Of a stretch of 9,276 bases of DNA, positions 1 through 6,084 are shown piece after piece. The notes under the pieces were generated by a model. The model searched no databases, had not been told where the DNA came from, and saw nothing but the letters and a program-made list of their open reading frames with translations. Position numbers and translations under genes: made by a program. Numbering within the stretch: position 1 is the stretch's first letter; each line of letters begins with the position of its first letter. The stretch comes from an uncultured Opitutia bacterium (GTDB lineage Bacteria; Verrucomicrobiota; Verrucomicrobiia; Opitutales; UBA953): assembly GCA_903924185.1 (NCBI GenBank), contig CAIYAN010000035.1, forward strand, positions 1 through 9,276. Reading direction: 5' to 3'.

Positions 1-2381
1 ACATGGATGCGACCAACGTCGGAGGGATCCATCCGCTCCGAAGGCTCCGCCTGCATGAGCACGCGATAGGTGCGACCCGAACGGTTGAAGTCATTAACGT
101 AGGCGGCCCCGATGGTCGCCTGAAGGGCTTCGTAGATCTCCGGCAGGGGCACGCCCAAGGTCATGGCCCGCACCTCGTCCACTTCCGCCGCATACTGCGG
201 CACCGTCGTACGCAGGAAGGAGCGCAACCCCACGATGAGCGGCTTCCCGTCCTTGGTCTCTTTGGCGAGGGCCGCAATCAGTTCGTCCGTCACCTTGCCC
301 AAGCGCACGGGATCGTCGTCGTCACGTGCCTGTAGGTAGAATTCAAAGCCGCCCGCGGTCCCAATGCCACGAATGGGCGGTGGGTTGACGATGAAGCACA
401 TGCCTTCGGTGGCGTGGGCCGTCGAAGCCATGAGGACACCGGTGAGCTGTTCGGCTCCCATGTCACGCTTCGACCAGTCCTTCAACGGCAAGAAGATGGT
501 TCCGGCATTAGTCTTTTCGCCACCGCCGATTAGGTCGAAGCCGCTAATGGCGAAAGCATGAAAAACGGCCGGCTTCTCCGCGGGCGCCTGGAGTAAAGAC
601 GGGACGATTTTCGTCATGTAGTCTCGTGTCCGCGTGACGCTGGCGCCATCGGGTAAGCTAACTGAAGCGAGCACGTACCCTTGGTCCTCGGCCGGCAAGA
701 AGCCGCGCGGACGTTCCCAGAGGAGTACGGCGTTGGCGCCGAGGACACCCACGAAGATGAGCCCCGCGGTCCGGGGGTGCTCCAAGAGCCAGCGGACGGT
801 GCGACCATGCCAAGCGGCCAAGGACTGAAACCCACGGTCGAACCAAGCCAAGAAGCCTGCGGTCGGCGCATGGGTACGGGGCTTTAAAATCATCGCGCAG
901 AGCGCGGGCGTGAGCGTCAAGGCCACGAAGCCTGAAATAATCACCGCAATCGAGACGGTCACGGCGAACTGGCGGTAGAGCGTCCCAGCGATACCACCGA
1001 GGAAGGCTACGGGCAGGAAGACGGACACGAGGACCAAAACGATCGCGACGATGGCACCCGAAACTTCATGCACCGAAGCCAAGGCGGCCTCGAACGGGCT
1101 AAGGCCCTTCTCTTCCATGAGACGCTCGACGTTCTCGAGCACGACGATAGCGTCATCAACGACGATACCGATGGCGATGACCATCGCAAAGAGGGTCAAA
1201 GTATTGATGCCAAAACCAAAGACCCAGAGGCCGGCGAAGGTACCAACCAGCGAAACAGGGACAGCGATAATCGGAATCAACGTCGCACGCCAGCTGCCCA
1301 AGAAAAGGAAAACGACGAGAATGACCAGGAGCCCCGCCTCAAAGAGCGTCTGCACGACCTCACGGATCGAGGCCGCCACGAAGAGCGTCGTGTCGAAGGG
1401 GATTTCGTAGTCAATGCCGGCCGGGAAACGCTTCGAGAGTTCCGCCACCCGGGCTTTCACCGCAGCCGCGACGTCCAGGGCGTTAGCCCCGGGAGCGAGG
1501 AAGACGCGCGTACCAACCGCAATCTGATTATCGAGACTGGCACGCTGTTCGTAGCTCTGCGCACCTAATTCGACCGTGGCGACGTCCCGTAGGCGGAGCA
1601 CGCCCTTAGCCCCGTCGGCACGGAGCAAGATATTGCCGAACTGCTCCGGGGTGGCGAGACGGCTCGCCGTAATGATAGGAATGACGATGGCCTGGCCGTC
1701 AGCGGAAGGTTCCTGGCCGAGGCGACCGGCGGCGTATTGGTTATTCGAAACACGAATCGCTCGGGCCACGTCGCCGGGGGTCACACCCAGTTGGGCCATC
1801 TTGTCTGGGCGCAGCCAGACGCGCATCGAGTAATCACGGGCCCCAAAGATACCCGCATCACTGACGCCGGGGACGCGCTTGATTTCTTCGACGATATTAA
1901 CCGAGGCGTAATTGCTCAGGAAAACTGAGTCACGACTGCCGTCCTTCGAGATAATCGAAATCGACATCAGGATGTCGTTGGTGCGCTTCTTCACGACCAC
2001 CCCCAGGCGGCGAGCTTCCTCGGGGAGACGGGGTTCGGCGATCTTGACGCGGTTCGTCAAGTTGATGACCGCAAGGTCCGGATCCGTGCCCGGCTCGAAG
2101 GTGACGGTAATCGTCAGTAGTCCGTTCGAGGAGGAGTTGGATGAGAAGTAGAGCAGGTTATCGGTACCATTGATCTCATCTTCGATCGGCGCAGCGACCG
2201 TACGCATCAAGGTCTCCGCCGAGGCGCCAGGATAGGAAATGGCGATGGTCGCGGTCGGCGGGGCGATTTGCGGGTACTGCGCAACGGGTAGCAAACGGAA
2301 CGTCAACAGGCCCGCCATCACGACGATTAACGAGAGGACGGTCCCAAAGATGGGCCGACGGATAAAGAATTCCCAGGACAT
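1..2381 (-). CDS. acrB: AcrB-type RND efflux transporter, HAE-1 family (partial, C-terminus off the left edge)
   Basis: This is the inner-membrane, proton-driven pump of a tripartite efflux system that exports hydrophobic drugs or other toxic amphiphiles. The first 793 residues are present, of about 1,050 in the family, and the frame is open throughout. The N-terminus reads MSWEFFIRRPIFGTVLSLIV, the usual first membrane helix of HAE-1 pumps, followed by the porter motif AQYPQIAPPTATIAISYPGA. The TM4 motif GIVVDDAIVVLENVE carries the paired proton-relay aspartates D409 and D410, matching AcrB D407/D408. The porter segment near the edge, AAYVNDFNRSGRTYRVLMQA, aligns with the AcrB subdomain around residue 760. 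The relay Lys and Arg of TM10-TM11 lie outside the window. The ATG is 5 nt after the adaptor stop and has no Shine-Dalgarno sequence, so translation is probably coupled. Any TolC-like channel gene would lie beyond the left edge. The acrB name is by homology; substrates cannot be told from sequence. Confidence 0.95.
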   Translation of the reverse strand, partial: MSWEFFIRRPIFGTVLSLIVVMAGLLTFRLLPVAQYPQIAPPTATIAISYPGASAETLMRTVAAPIEDEINGTDNLLYFSSNSSSNGLLTITVTFEPGTDPDLAVINLTNRVKIAEPRLPEEARRLGVVVKKRTNDILMSISIISKDGSRDSVFLSNYASVNIVEEIKRVPGVSDAGIFGARDYSMRVWLRPDKMAQLGVTPGDVARAIRVSNNQYAAGRLGQEPSADGQAIVIPIITASRLATPEQFGNILLRADGAKGVLRLRDVATVELGAQSYEQRASLDNQIAVGTRVFLAPGANALDVAAAVKARVAELSKRFPAGIDYEIPFDTTLFVAASIREVVQTLFEAGLLVILVVFLFLGSWRATLIPIIAVPVSLVGTFAGLWVFGFGINTLTLFAMVIAIGIVVDDAIVVLENVERLMEEKGLSPFEAALASVHEVSGAIVAIVLVLVSVFLPVAFLGGIAGTLYRQFAVTVSIAVIISGFVALTLTPALCAMILKPRTHAPTAGFLAWFDRGFQSLAAWHGRTVRWLLEHPRTAGLIFVGVLGANAVLLWERPRGFLPAEDQGYVLASVSLPDGASVTRTRDYMTKIVPSLLQAPAEKPAVFHAFAISGFDLIGGGEKTNAGTIFLPLKDWSKRDMGAEQLTGVLMASTAHATEGMCFIVNPPPIRGIGTAGGFEFYLQARDDDDPVRLGKVTDELIAALAKETKDGKPLIVGLRSFLRTTVPQYAAEVDEVRAMTLGVPLPEIYEALQATIGAAYVNDFNRSGRTYRVLMQAEPSERMDPSDVGRIH

Positions 2382-2386
2382 CGGCG

Positions 2387-3505
2387 TTACTTAGCGACGG
2401 GAGCGCGCGGGGCGAGCAGAGCGCCGGGGCGAATCTTTACGAGGTTATCCAGAATGACGCGGTCGCCAGACTTTAAGCCGCCAGAGACAACCGCCAAGGG
2501 ACCGATGATGACTTCGATCTGGACGGGGCGCATCGTAGCCACATTGCCCTCACCGAGGATGTAAACAAAGCGACCCTGAGCCGACTGCAGGAGCGAGGAG
2601 GTCGGCACCGTGACGGCGCCTTCGAGGGGCTTACCCTCGAGCCGGAGTCGGACGAACTGTCCGGGCAGCAGTTGGTTCCCAGCGTTCGGGAACTCGGCCC
2701 GCATCTGAATCGTGCCTAGGCGGGCTTCCACCTGCGCGGAGACGAAGTTGACCTTACCGACGACCGGCAGTGGCTGACCGACACGATCAAGGACTTCGAC
2801 CTTAGCGCGGGTCGCCTGGGCGGCGTCGCCTTGAAAGAGACGTGCGAAGTCTTGCTCCGAAACACCGCAGCGTGCCCAGACCTGCTCGCGCTGCACTACC
2901 GTGGTCAAAAGGCCATCAGCCCCTGGGCTGACGAGCGAACCCTCGGAACGGGCGAGGCGGCCCGTGTAACCCGCAATGGGCGCACGGACTTCACAATAGG
3001 AAAGGTCCAACTCCGCGCCACGCACTTTGGCGGCAGCGACATCCCGGGCAAAGCGCGCCGCCATGGCGACGGCCCCGGCGTCGGCGGCTTCCTTCGGGCT
3101 CGTCGCCCGCTGTCCGAGCAACTTATCTTGGCGAGTCGACTCGGCCTCGAACTGCTCAAACTTAGCCTGCTCCTGTGCGAGCTGGGCCTTAGCCAAAGCC
3201 AAGGCGACCTCATAGGTCGCTGGATCGATCTTAAAGAGTAGGTCGCCGGCTTTCACAAGAGCGCCTTCTTGGTAAGATTGGGCCAGCAGGATACCGGTCA
3301 CCCGGGCGCGGACCTCGACTTCGCGGGTACCCTCGACTTGGGCGGTTACCTCAACCGTCTGGGGAAAGGGACGGACTTCGATCACCTGCGTATTGACCGG
3401 TAAGGGGGGCATCGGCGGGGCCGCCACCGGCTTACAACCAGAGACGAACGATCCAAGGGCAGCCAAGAGAAGGACCTCGACACGCAAAGTTTTACATACA
3501 GACAT
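2387..3505 (-). CDS. acrA: AcrA-type membrane fusion (adaptor) lipoprotein of the RND pump
   Basis: This is the periplasmic adaptor that links the RND pump to an outer-membrane channel. It has 372 residues, close to the family norm. An N-terminal hydrophobic stretch ends in a lipobox, V21-S-G-C24, so the mature protein should be lipid-anchored at C24. The lipoyl-like half-motif VRARVTGILLAQSYQEGALV (about 66-85) is followed by DPATYEVALALAKAQ, then an alpha-hairpin (about 100-170), the second lipoyl half (CEVRAPIAGYTGRLARSEGS) and beta-barrel and membrane-proximal domains with LPGQFVRLRLEG near 280-291. The frame is open up to a GTG at 3682, but that extension would run antisense through the repressor gene and destroy the signal peptide, so I chose the ATG at 3505. 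It has no Shine-Dalgarno sequence. Its first five codons lie inside a palindromic operator. It is the first gene of the efflux operon, 5 nt before the pump. Confidence 0.94.
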   Translation of the reverse strand: MSVCKTLRVEVLLLAALGSFVSGCKPVAAPPMPPLPVNTQVIEVRPFPQTVEVTAQVEGTREVEVRARVTGILLAQSYQEGALVKAGDLLFKIDPATYEVALALAKAQLAQEQAKFEQFEAESTRQDKLLGQRATSPKEAADAGAVAMAARFARDVAAAKVRGAELDLSYCEVRAPIAGYTGRLARSEGSLVSPGADGLLTTVVQREQVWARCGVSEQDFARLFQGDAAQATRAKVEVLDRVGQPLPVVGKVNFVSAQVEARLGTIQMRAEFPNAGNQLLPGQFVRLRLEGKPLEGAVTVPTSSLLQSAQGRFVYILGEGNVATMRPVQIEVIIGPLAVVSGGLKSGDRVILDNLVKIRPGALLAPRAPVAK

Positions 3506-3514
3506 GTATGTAAA
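3491..3514. promoter_or_regulatory. AcrR/TetR-type palindromic operator overlapping the acrA start codon
   Basis: A perfect inverted repeat has arms TTTACATACA (3491-3500) and TGTATGTAAA (3505-3514) around a 4-nt centre, gaca. It lies between, and partly inside, the divergent acrA and TetR-family genes, the usual place for a TetR-family operator. From memory, the E. coli AcrR site uses the same half-sites TACATACA and TGTATGTA, but with 8 rather than 4 nt between them. The left arm, the centre and the first base of the right arm are also acrA codons 1-5. Bound repressor would cover the acrA start and lie 15 bp upstream of the repressor's own start, so both genes are probably controlled. Binding is inferred; the symmetry is seen directly. 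Confidence 0.88.
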
Positions 3515-3540
3515 GGTATCTAGACCACCATGGCTCGCAA
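3513..3540 (-). promoter_or_regulatory. Candidate leaderless promoter of the acrAB operon
   Basis: Read on the minus strand, TTGCGA (3540-3535; 4 of 6 matches to a sigma70 -35) is followed after 16 nt by TACCTT (3518-3513; matches the conserved T, A and T of a -10). The acrA ATG then follows after exactly 7 nt, so transcription would begin at or next to the start codon. The -35 would sit inside codons 2-4 of the repressor gene and the -10 touches the operator. The matches are modest, so this is a prediction. Confidence 0.4.
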
Positions 3541-4162
3541 GACGAAAGCAGAAGCGGAACAAACTCGTCACCGCATCATCACCTGTAGCCGACAGGTATT
3601 CAGCCGGGCCGGCGTGACCAACACCTCCTTGGAAGAGATCGCCCATGAGGCGGGTGTGACGCGCGGTGCGGTCTACTGGCACTTCAAGAACAAGGCCGAT
3701 CTCTTCCTCGCGGTGCGCGCCGAAACGGGACGTTTACTTAAACTCGAACGCACGGGACCAGGCGATGCGTTACAACGCCTCGAACGCGGCCTGCTCGTGG
3801 CCTTACGTCGACTCGAAGACGACGCCGAGGCGCGCGCGGCGTATGAAGTGATGCTTTGGAAGTGCGAGTATGTCGGCGAATTCTCCGCGGTGCGTGACGA
3901 CTTAATGGGTGCGGGTGCCGCCTTCCTGGCCGACACCTTGCACCTTTACCAAGAAGCGAAGGCGTCCAAATTACTCCCCCTCTGGCTAGACCCCGAGGTC
4001 GCCGCTCTCGAGACGCTCTGCTTTTACACCGGGCTTCTGAAAATCTGGCTGGCAGATCCGACGGGTAAACTTTTCCGACGTCAGGCCGCCGCGGCGATCA
4101 CGCAACATGTGCGCAGCCGCCGAGCGGGCACGCTTAGAAGCGCCAGCGCGAAGCGTAGCTGA
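3530..4162 (+). CDS. acrR: AcrR-like TetR-family transcriptional repressor of the efflux operon
   Basis: This is a one-component repressor that should release its operator when a pump substrate binds in its C-terminal pocket. It has 210 residues; E. coli AcrR, from memory, has 215. The N-terminus MARKTKAEAEQTRHRI closely matches AcrR and fixes the ATG. The TetR helix-turn-helix spans about residues 33-60, with SLEEIAHEAGVTRGAVYWHF and KADLF. The ligand domain keeps an AcrR-like KCEYVGEF at 111-118 and TGLLKIWLADP near 167-177. It is divergent from acrA with 24 bp between start codons and a perfect palindrome beside them, so autoregulation together with acrAB repression is likely. A weak AAAGG lies 13 nt before the ATG, which is too far to be a convincing ribosome site. 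Its last 29 bp overlap the convergent barrel gene. The family is certain; the acrR name rests on similarity and context. Confidence 0.94.
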   Translation: MARKTKAEAEQTRHRIITCSRQVFSRAGVTNTSLEEIAHEAGVTRGAVYWHFKNKADLFLAVRAETGRLLKLERTGPGDALQRLERGLLVALRRLEDDAEARAAYEVMLWKCEYVGEFSAVRDDLMGAGAAFLADTLHLYQEAKASKLLPLWLDPEVAALETLCFYTGLLKIWLADPTGKLFRRQAAAAITQHVRSRRAGTLRSASAKRS

Positions 4163-4973
4163 ATAAGGCCCCTGGAGCGAGGTCGTACGTCGATTCTACG
4201 CCACCGAGATCCCGACGGGCCCGGGCGCGGAAAGCCCAACCAATCGTCAACTCGTCGCTGCGGTCGACCCCCGTGCGCCGTAGCCCGAAGACGGCGGCGA
4301 CTCGTTCACTTTCATAGGCCTGCGCGAGCCCGCCGAGATCTGCCAAGCGGGCCTCCTCCTGTTGGAACGCCAAAGTCAGCGAAGCGCGCCAATCCTTATC
4401 GATGCGACGCTCGAGGACCAGAGACTTTCGGCCAGTCCCGAGAGACCACTCCGGTGCGAACTGCCAGCGAAAGGTCGGGACGACCAACACCATCGGAGAA
4501 CGAACGGCGCGGGACTCCGCTAGAAAAAGATAACCGAGCGTCCAGGTTTCGGAGACACGCCAGTCGGCACCATAAAGAGCCTGCACGGTCAACGCATCGC
4601 CGAGGGATGCCCCGGTCGCGGCGTCGGCATTGAGCTGAAGCACGGCGTAGCGGGTCCGCCCAGCCTCGTTCGCAGCGTAACCGCTTAGGTTCAAAGAGAA
4701 GCCGCGGACCGCAGCGAAGTCCACGGGGGCATTCGTCCAATCATGCCGAACCTCCGCCGCGCGGAAGCCCCAATCATAACGCCAAGTGCCGAGCTGGGTT
4801 AGGGCAAAGTTGCCCGTGACCTCCAGGCCAGTCGAGCGGTCCTGCGCCTCACTGGAGCCAGACGCGGTCGCGGCCGTCAGACGAACGTTGATGCCCTCAA
4901 AGCCCGGCCGTGGCCGGGGGGCTTCGGCTTGGACCCAAGCGAAGACCAACAGGGGCAGGAGGCTTTTCGTCAT
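4134..4973 (-). CDS. Predicted outer-membrane beta-barrel protein (DUF6268-like), function unknown
   Basis: This 279-residue protein begins MTKSLLPLLVFAWVQAEAPR, a short Sec signal peptide probably cut near A16-A18. The rest is rich in alternating polar and hydrophobic strands with many aromatics, such as LGTWRYDWGF, MVLVVPTFRWQFAPEWSLG and DWRASLTLAF. It ends in RWRF, and a C-terminal aromatic is typical of barrels inserted by the BAM complex. The pattern of an FRW..P.W..G segment followed by a G.....LERR strand resembles DUF6268 outer-membrane proteins. That assignment is from memory of the family and is not certain. No enzymatic motif is visible. Its stop codon lies inside the end of the convergent repressor gene (29-bp overlap). 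The start faces the divergent coiled-coil gene, 81 bp away, so the two may share control or envelope location. No evidence ties it to the pump, and it is not a TolC-type channel because the helical hairpins are absent. Confidence 0.78.
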   Translation of the reverse strand: MTKSLLPLLVFAWVQAEAPRPRPGFEGINVRLTAATASGSSEAQDRSTGLEVTGNFALTQLGTWRYDWGFRAAEVRHDWTNAPVDFAAVRGFSLNLSGYAANEAGRTRYAVLQLNADAATGASLGDALTVQALYGADWRVSETWTLGYLFLAESRAVRSPMVLVVPTFRWQFAPEWSLGTGRKSLVLERRIDKDWRASLTLAFQQEEARLADLGGLAQAYESERVAAVFGLRRTGVDRSDELTIGWAFRARARRDLGGVESTYDLAPGALFSYASRWRF

Positions 4974-4980
4974 GGGAGTA

Positions 4981-5007
4981 ACTTTAGCGGCTATCGCCCG
5001 AAGTCAA
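4981..5007 (-). promoter_or_regulatory. Candidate leaderless promoter of the beta-barrel gene
   Basis: On the minus strand TTGACT (5007-5002; 5 of 6) and TAAAGT (4986-4981; 4 of 6) are separated by 15 nt, and the ATG follows after exactly 7 nt. The spacer is short for sigma70, so confidence is moderate. No Shine-Dalgarno sequence lies before this start. Confidence 0.4.
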
Positions 5008-5019
5008 ACGCACGGATGG

Positions 5020-5047
5020 TTGACCCTGCTCGTTCCCCCGATATCCC
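5020..5047 (+). promoter_or_regulatory. Candidate leaderless promoter of the coiled-coil protein gene
   Basis: TTGACC (5020-5025; 5 of 6) is followed after 16 nt by TATCCC (5042-5047; 3 of 6), with the ATG at 5055 after exactly 7 nt. The -10 match is weak and lacks the conserved final T. It is listed because the same 7-nt spacing recurs at neighbouring genes and no ribosome-binding site is visible. Confidence 0.3.
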
Positions 5048-5054
5048 CTACCCT

Positions 5055-5678
5055 ATGAGGACCCTCCCCTGCCTCCTGCTACTCGCTGCAGGAATCCTCT
5101 ACGCCGAGGATCCGCTGACGGTCCCACAGACTCCACCCATCGTCTACCCGCAACCGGTCGGGAAATGCTTCATCCTGCGTATCGATAGCCGTCGCTATGA
5201 GTTGGATAACTTATTTAAGGACCCCGTCGCCCGGCTCTTAGGTAGCGCCAACTACGTCCAGACCAAGGCCCTCTACGATGCGTTAAAGCGGGTGATCGCC
5301 GAGCGAGCACCGATTGAAGGGGCCGTCACGCGAGCGCAGGCCTTGGTCAACCTCTACACCACCAAGGTTGAGAAAAGCCGGGCCAACCTCGACAGCCTCA
5401 AACAGCTGCGGAATACTTACCGTTCCAGCGATAAGGTCGACCTGCAGGAACTCCTCCGGATGGACACCGCGATTACCAATGAGACGCTCAACCTCGCCCG
5501 GTACGAAGACCTCGAAGAAAAAGCGCAGCTCAAACTCGTCGAGACCCAAAAGGCCGTCGCGCCTTACAACGAGAAGGTCCAACTCGCGCAGGACAAATAC
5601 ATTGCCGCCTTGAAGGACTACGAACGCACCCTGGGCGATATCCGCACCATCGCCATCGCCAACGGTAAGGCACTGTAA
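5055..5678 (+). CDS. Secreted coiled-coil protein of unknown function
   Basis: I do not recognise a named family. The 207-residue product starts MRTLPCLLLLAAGILYAEDP, a clear Sec signal peptide with likely cleavage after A17. A short proline-rich linker follows (LTVPQTPPIVYPQP, 21-34), then a small segment GKCFILRIDSRRYELDN. From about residue 65 to the end the protein is almost wholly helical and charged, with few prolines and heptad-like spacing, as in VEKSRANLDSLKQLRNTYRS and YEDLEEKAQLKLVETQKAV. It probably forms a long periplasmic coiled coil or helical bundle, perhaps a structural or scaffolding protein. It lacks membrane segments and recognisable catalytic motifs. The frame is open to an ATG at 4929, but that extension overlaps the divergent barrel gene and would bury the signal peptide, so the ATG at 5055 is preferred. 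It is divergent from the barrel gene, so an envelope partnership is conceivable but unproven. Confidence 0.8.
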   Translation: MRTLPCLLLLAAGILYAEDPLTVPQTPPIVYPQPVGKCFILRIDSRRYELDNLFKDPVARLLGSANYVQTKALYDALKRVIAERAPIEGAVTRAQALVNLYTTKVEKSRANLDSLKQLRNTYRSSDKVDLQELLRMDTAITNETLNLARYEDLEEKAQLKLVETQKAVAPYNEKVQLAQDKYIAALKDYERTLGDIRTIAIANGKAL

Positions 5679-5699
5679 GGGGCGGACGCGGCAAGGTCT

Positions 5700-5715
5700 A
5701 GCGGGGGTGCCCGCT
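5700..5715 (+). terminator. Hairpin 21 nt after the coiled-coil gene, weak terminator candidate
   Basis: AGCGGG (5700-5705) pairs with CCCGCT (5710-5715) around the loop GGTG. The stem is G/C-rich and correctly placed after the stop codon. No U-tract follows directly; a short TTTT comes 15 nt later. It is therefore only a weak candidate for intrinsic termination. Confidence 0.3.
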
Positions 5716-5817
5716 GCAAGGAGAGGGAGTTTTAAACCTACCAAGACCCGAAATCAGGCACTTTCAGCCACCAAACTTGGCCTATTGTGACTATTTGCGG
5801 TATTTTCATGCCGACCC

Positions 5818-5846
5818 TTGACACCCCCGTGAGATCGGCGAATAGT
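5818..5846 (+). promoter_or_regulatory. Candidate sigma70 promoter upstream of the FAD oxidoreductase
   Basis: A perfect -35, TTGACA (5818-5823), is followed by a 17-nt spacer and AATAGT (5841-5846; 4 of 6 to TATAAT). Transcription would start near 5853, leaving a leader of about 230 nt before the ATG at 6085. That leader contains most of the hairpins in this region. Confidence 0.5.
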
Positions 5847-5898
5847 TCGACCAGTCAATTTCAACTCAGGTAACGCCTCCCTTATAAAGGACGCCACA

Positions 5899-5914
5899 AG
5901 TCGCGAGGGCGACT
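5899..5914 (+). other. Hairpin in the oxidoreductase leader
   Basis: AGTCGC (5899-5904) pairs perfectly with GCGACT (5909-5914) around the loop GAGG. It is the first stem-loop after the candidate promoter at 5818-5846. Confidence 0.45.
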
Positions 5915-5950
5915 AACGGAACTAGGATTAACAACTCTCCGTACCCGACC

Positions 5951-5976
5951 CCAGAGCTCCGTAGCTAGAGCTCTGG
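5951..5976. repeat. 9-bp-arm inverted repeat in the oxidoreductase leader
   Basis: CCAGAGCTC (5951-5959) is the exact reverse complement of GAGCTCTGG (5968-5976), with the 8-nt loop CGTAGCTA. In RNA it would be a stable stem-loop. No U-tract follows, so it is not a standard intrinsic terminator. It could instead be a protein-binding palindrome on DNA. Confidence 0.6.
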
Positions 5977-6000
5977 AACACTTTGTCCGGAAAACCGCCC

Positions 6001-6020
6001 CCTCCCCGATTGCGGGGAGG
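6001..6020 (+). other. G/C-rich hairpin upstream of the oxidoreductase
   Basis: CCTCCCCG (6001-6008) pairs perfectly with CGGGGAGG (6013-6020) around the loop ATTG, a very stable 8-bp stem. A CG pair can extend it past a 3-nt bulge. It lies 64 nt before the start codon and has no following T-tract, so it is a leader structure or attenuator-like element rather than a clear terminator. Confidence 0.55.
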
Positions 6021-6084
6021 CGAGTGCGGAAAGGATTCAGGGCTTGGGGTGTAACGCAATTTTCCAATAGAAAGTGCGCCCCTC

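Larger units (their letters stand above)
5679..6084. other. 406-bp non-coding region with a candidate promoter and several hairpins
   Basis: No credible protein gene lies here. Its contents are: a small hairpin just after the coiled-coil gene; an unremarkable A/T-richer stretch (about 5725-5815); a candidate sigma70 promoter (5818-5846); then a chain of stem-loops at 5899-5914, 5916-5942 (5-bp stem ACGGA/TCCGT, weak), 5951-5976 and 6001-6020, ending 65 nt before the oxidoreductase start. The last 60 bases show no clear ribosome-binding site. This could be a long structured 5' leader or a small RNA gene. I recognise no known riboswitch core in it. Confidence 0.6.

Noticed and set aside
1068..1568. 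Open frame of 166 codons on the plus strand inside the pump gene
   Set aside because: It is in the direct antisense register of the acrB frame, is very charged and low-complexity, and matches no family. The minus-strand frame encodes an unmistakable RND protein.
3506..3682. 59-residue N-terminal extension of the adaptor from a GTG at 3682
   Set aside because: It would run antisense through the repressor's DNA-binding region and remove the lipoprotein signal peptide from the N-terminus.
5283..5744. 153-codon minus-strand open frame opposite the coiled-coil gene
   Set aside because: The plus-strand product has a signal peptide and coherent heptad pattern; the antisense product has neither a signal peptide nor recognisable motifs.
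5843..5856. TTCGA in AGTTCGACC, resembling a tRNA T-loop
   Set aside because: Flanking bases do not pair as a T-arm stem and no acceptor, D or anticodon stems can be fitted around it.
5808..5873. Small 21-codon ORF (MPTLDTPVRSANSSTSQFQLR) in the non-coding region
   Set aside because: It has no ribosome-binding site, overlaps the predicted promoter and has unremarkable composition. Short frames like this occur by chance.
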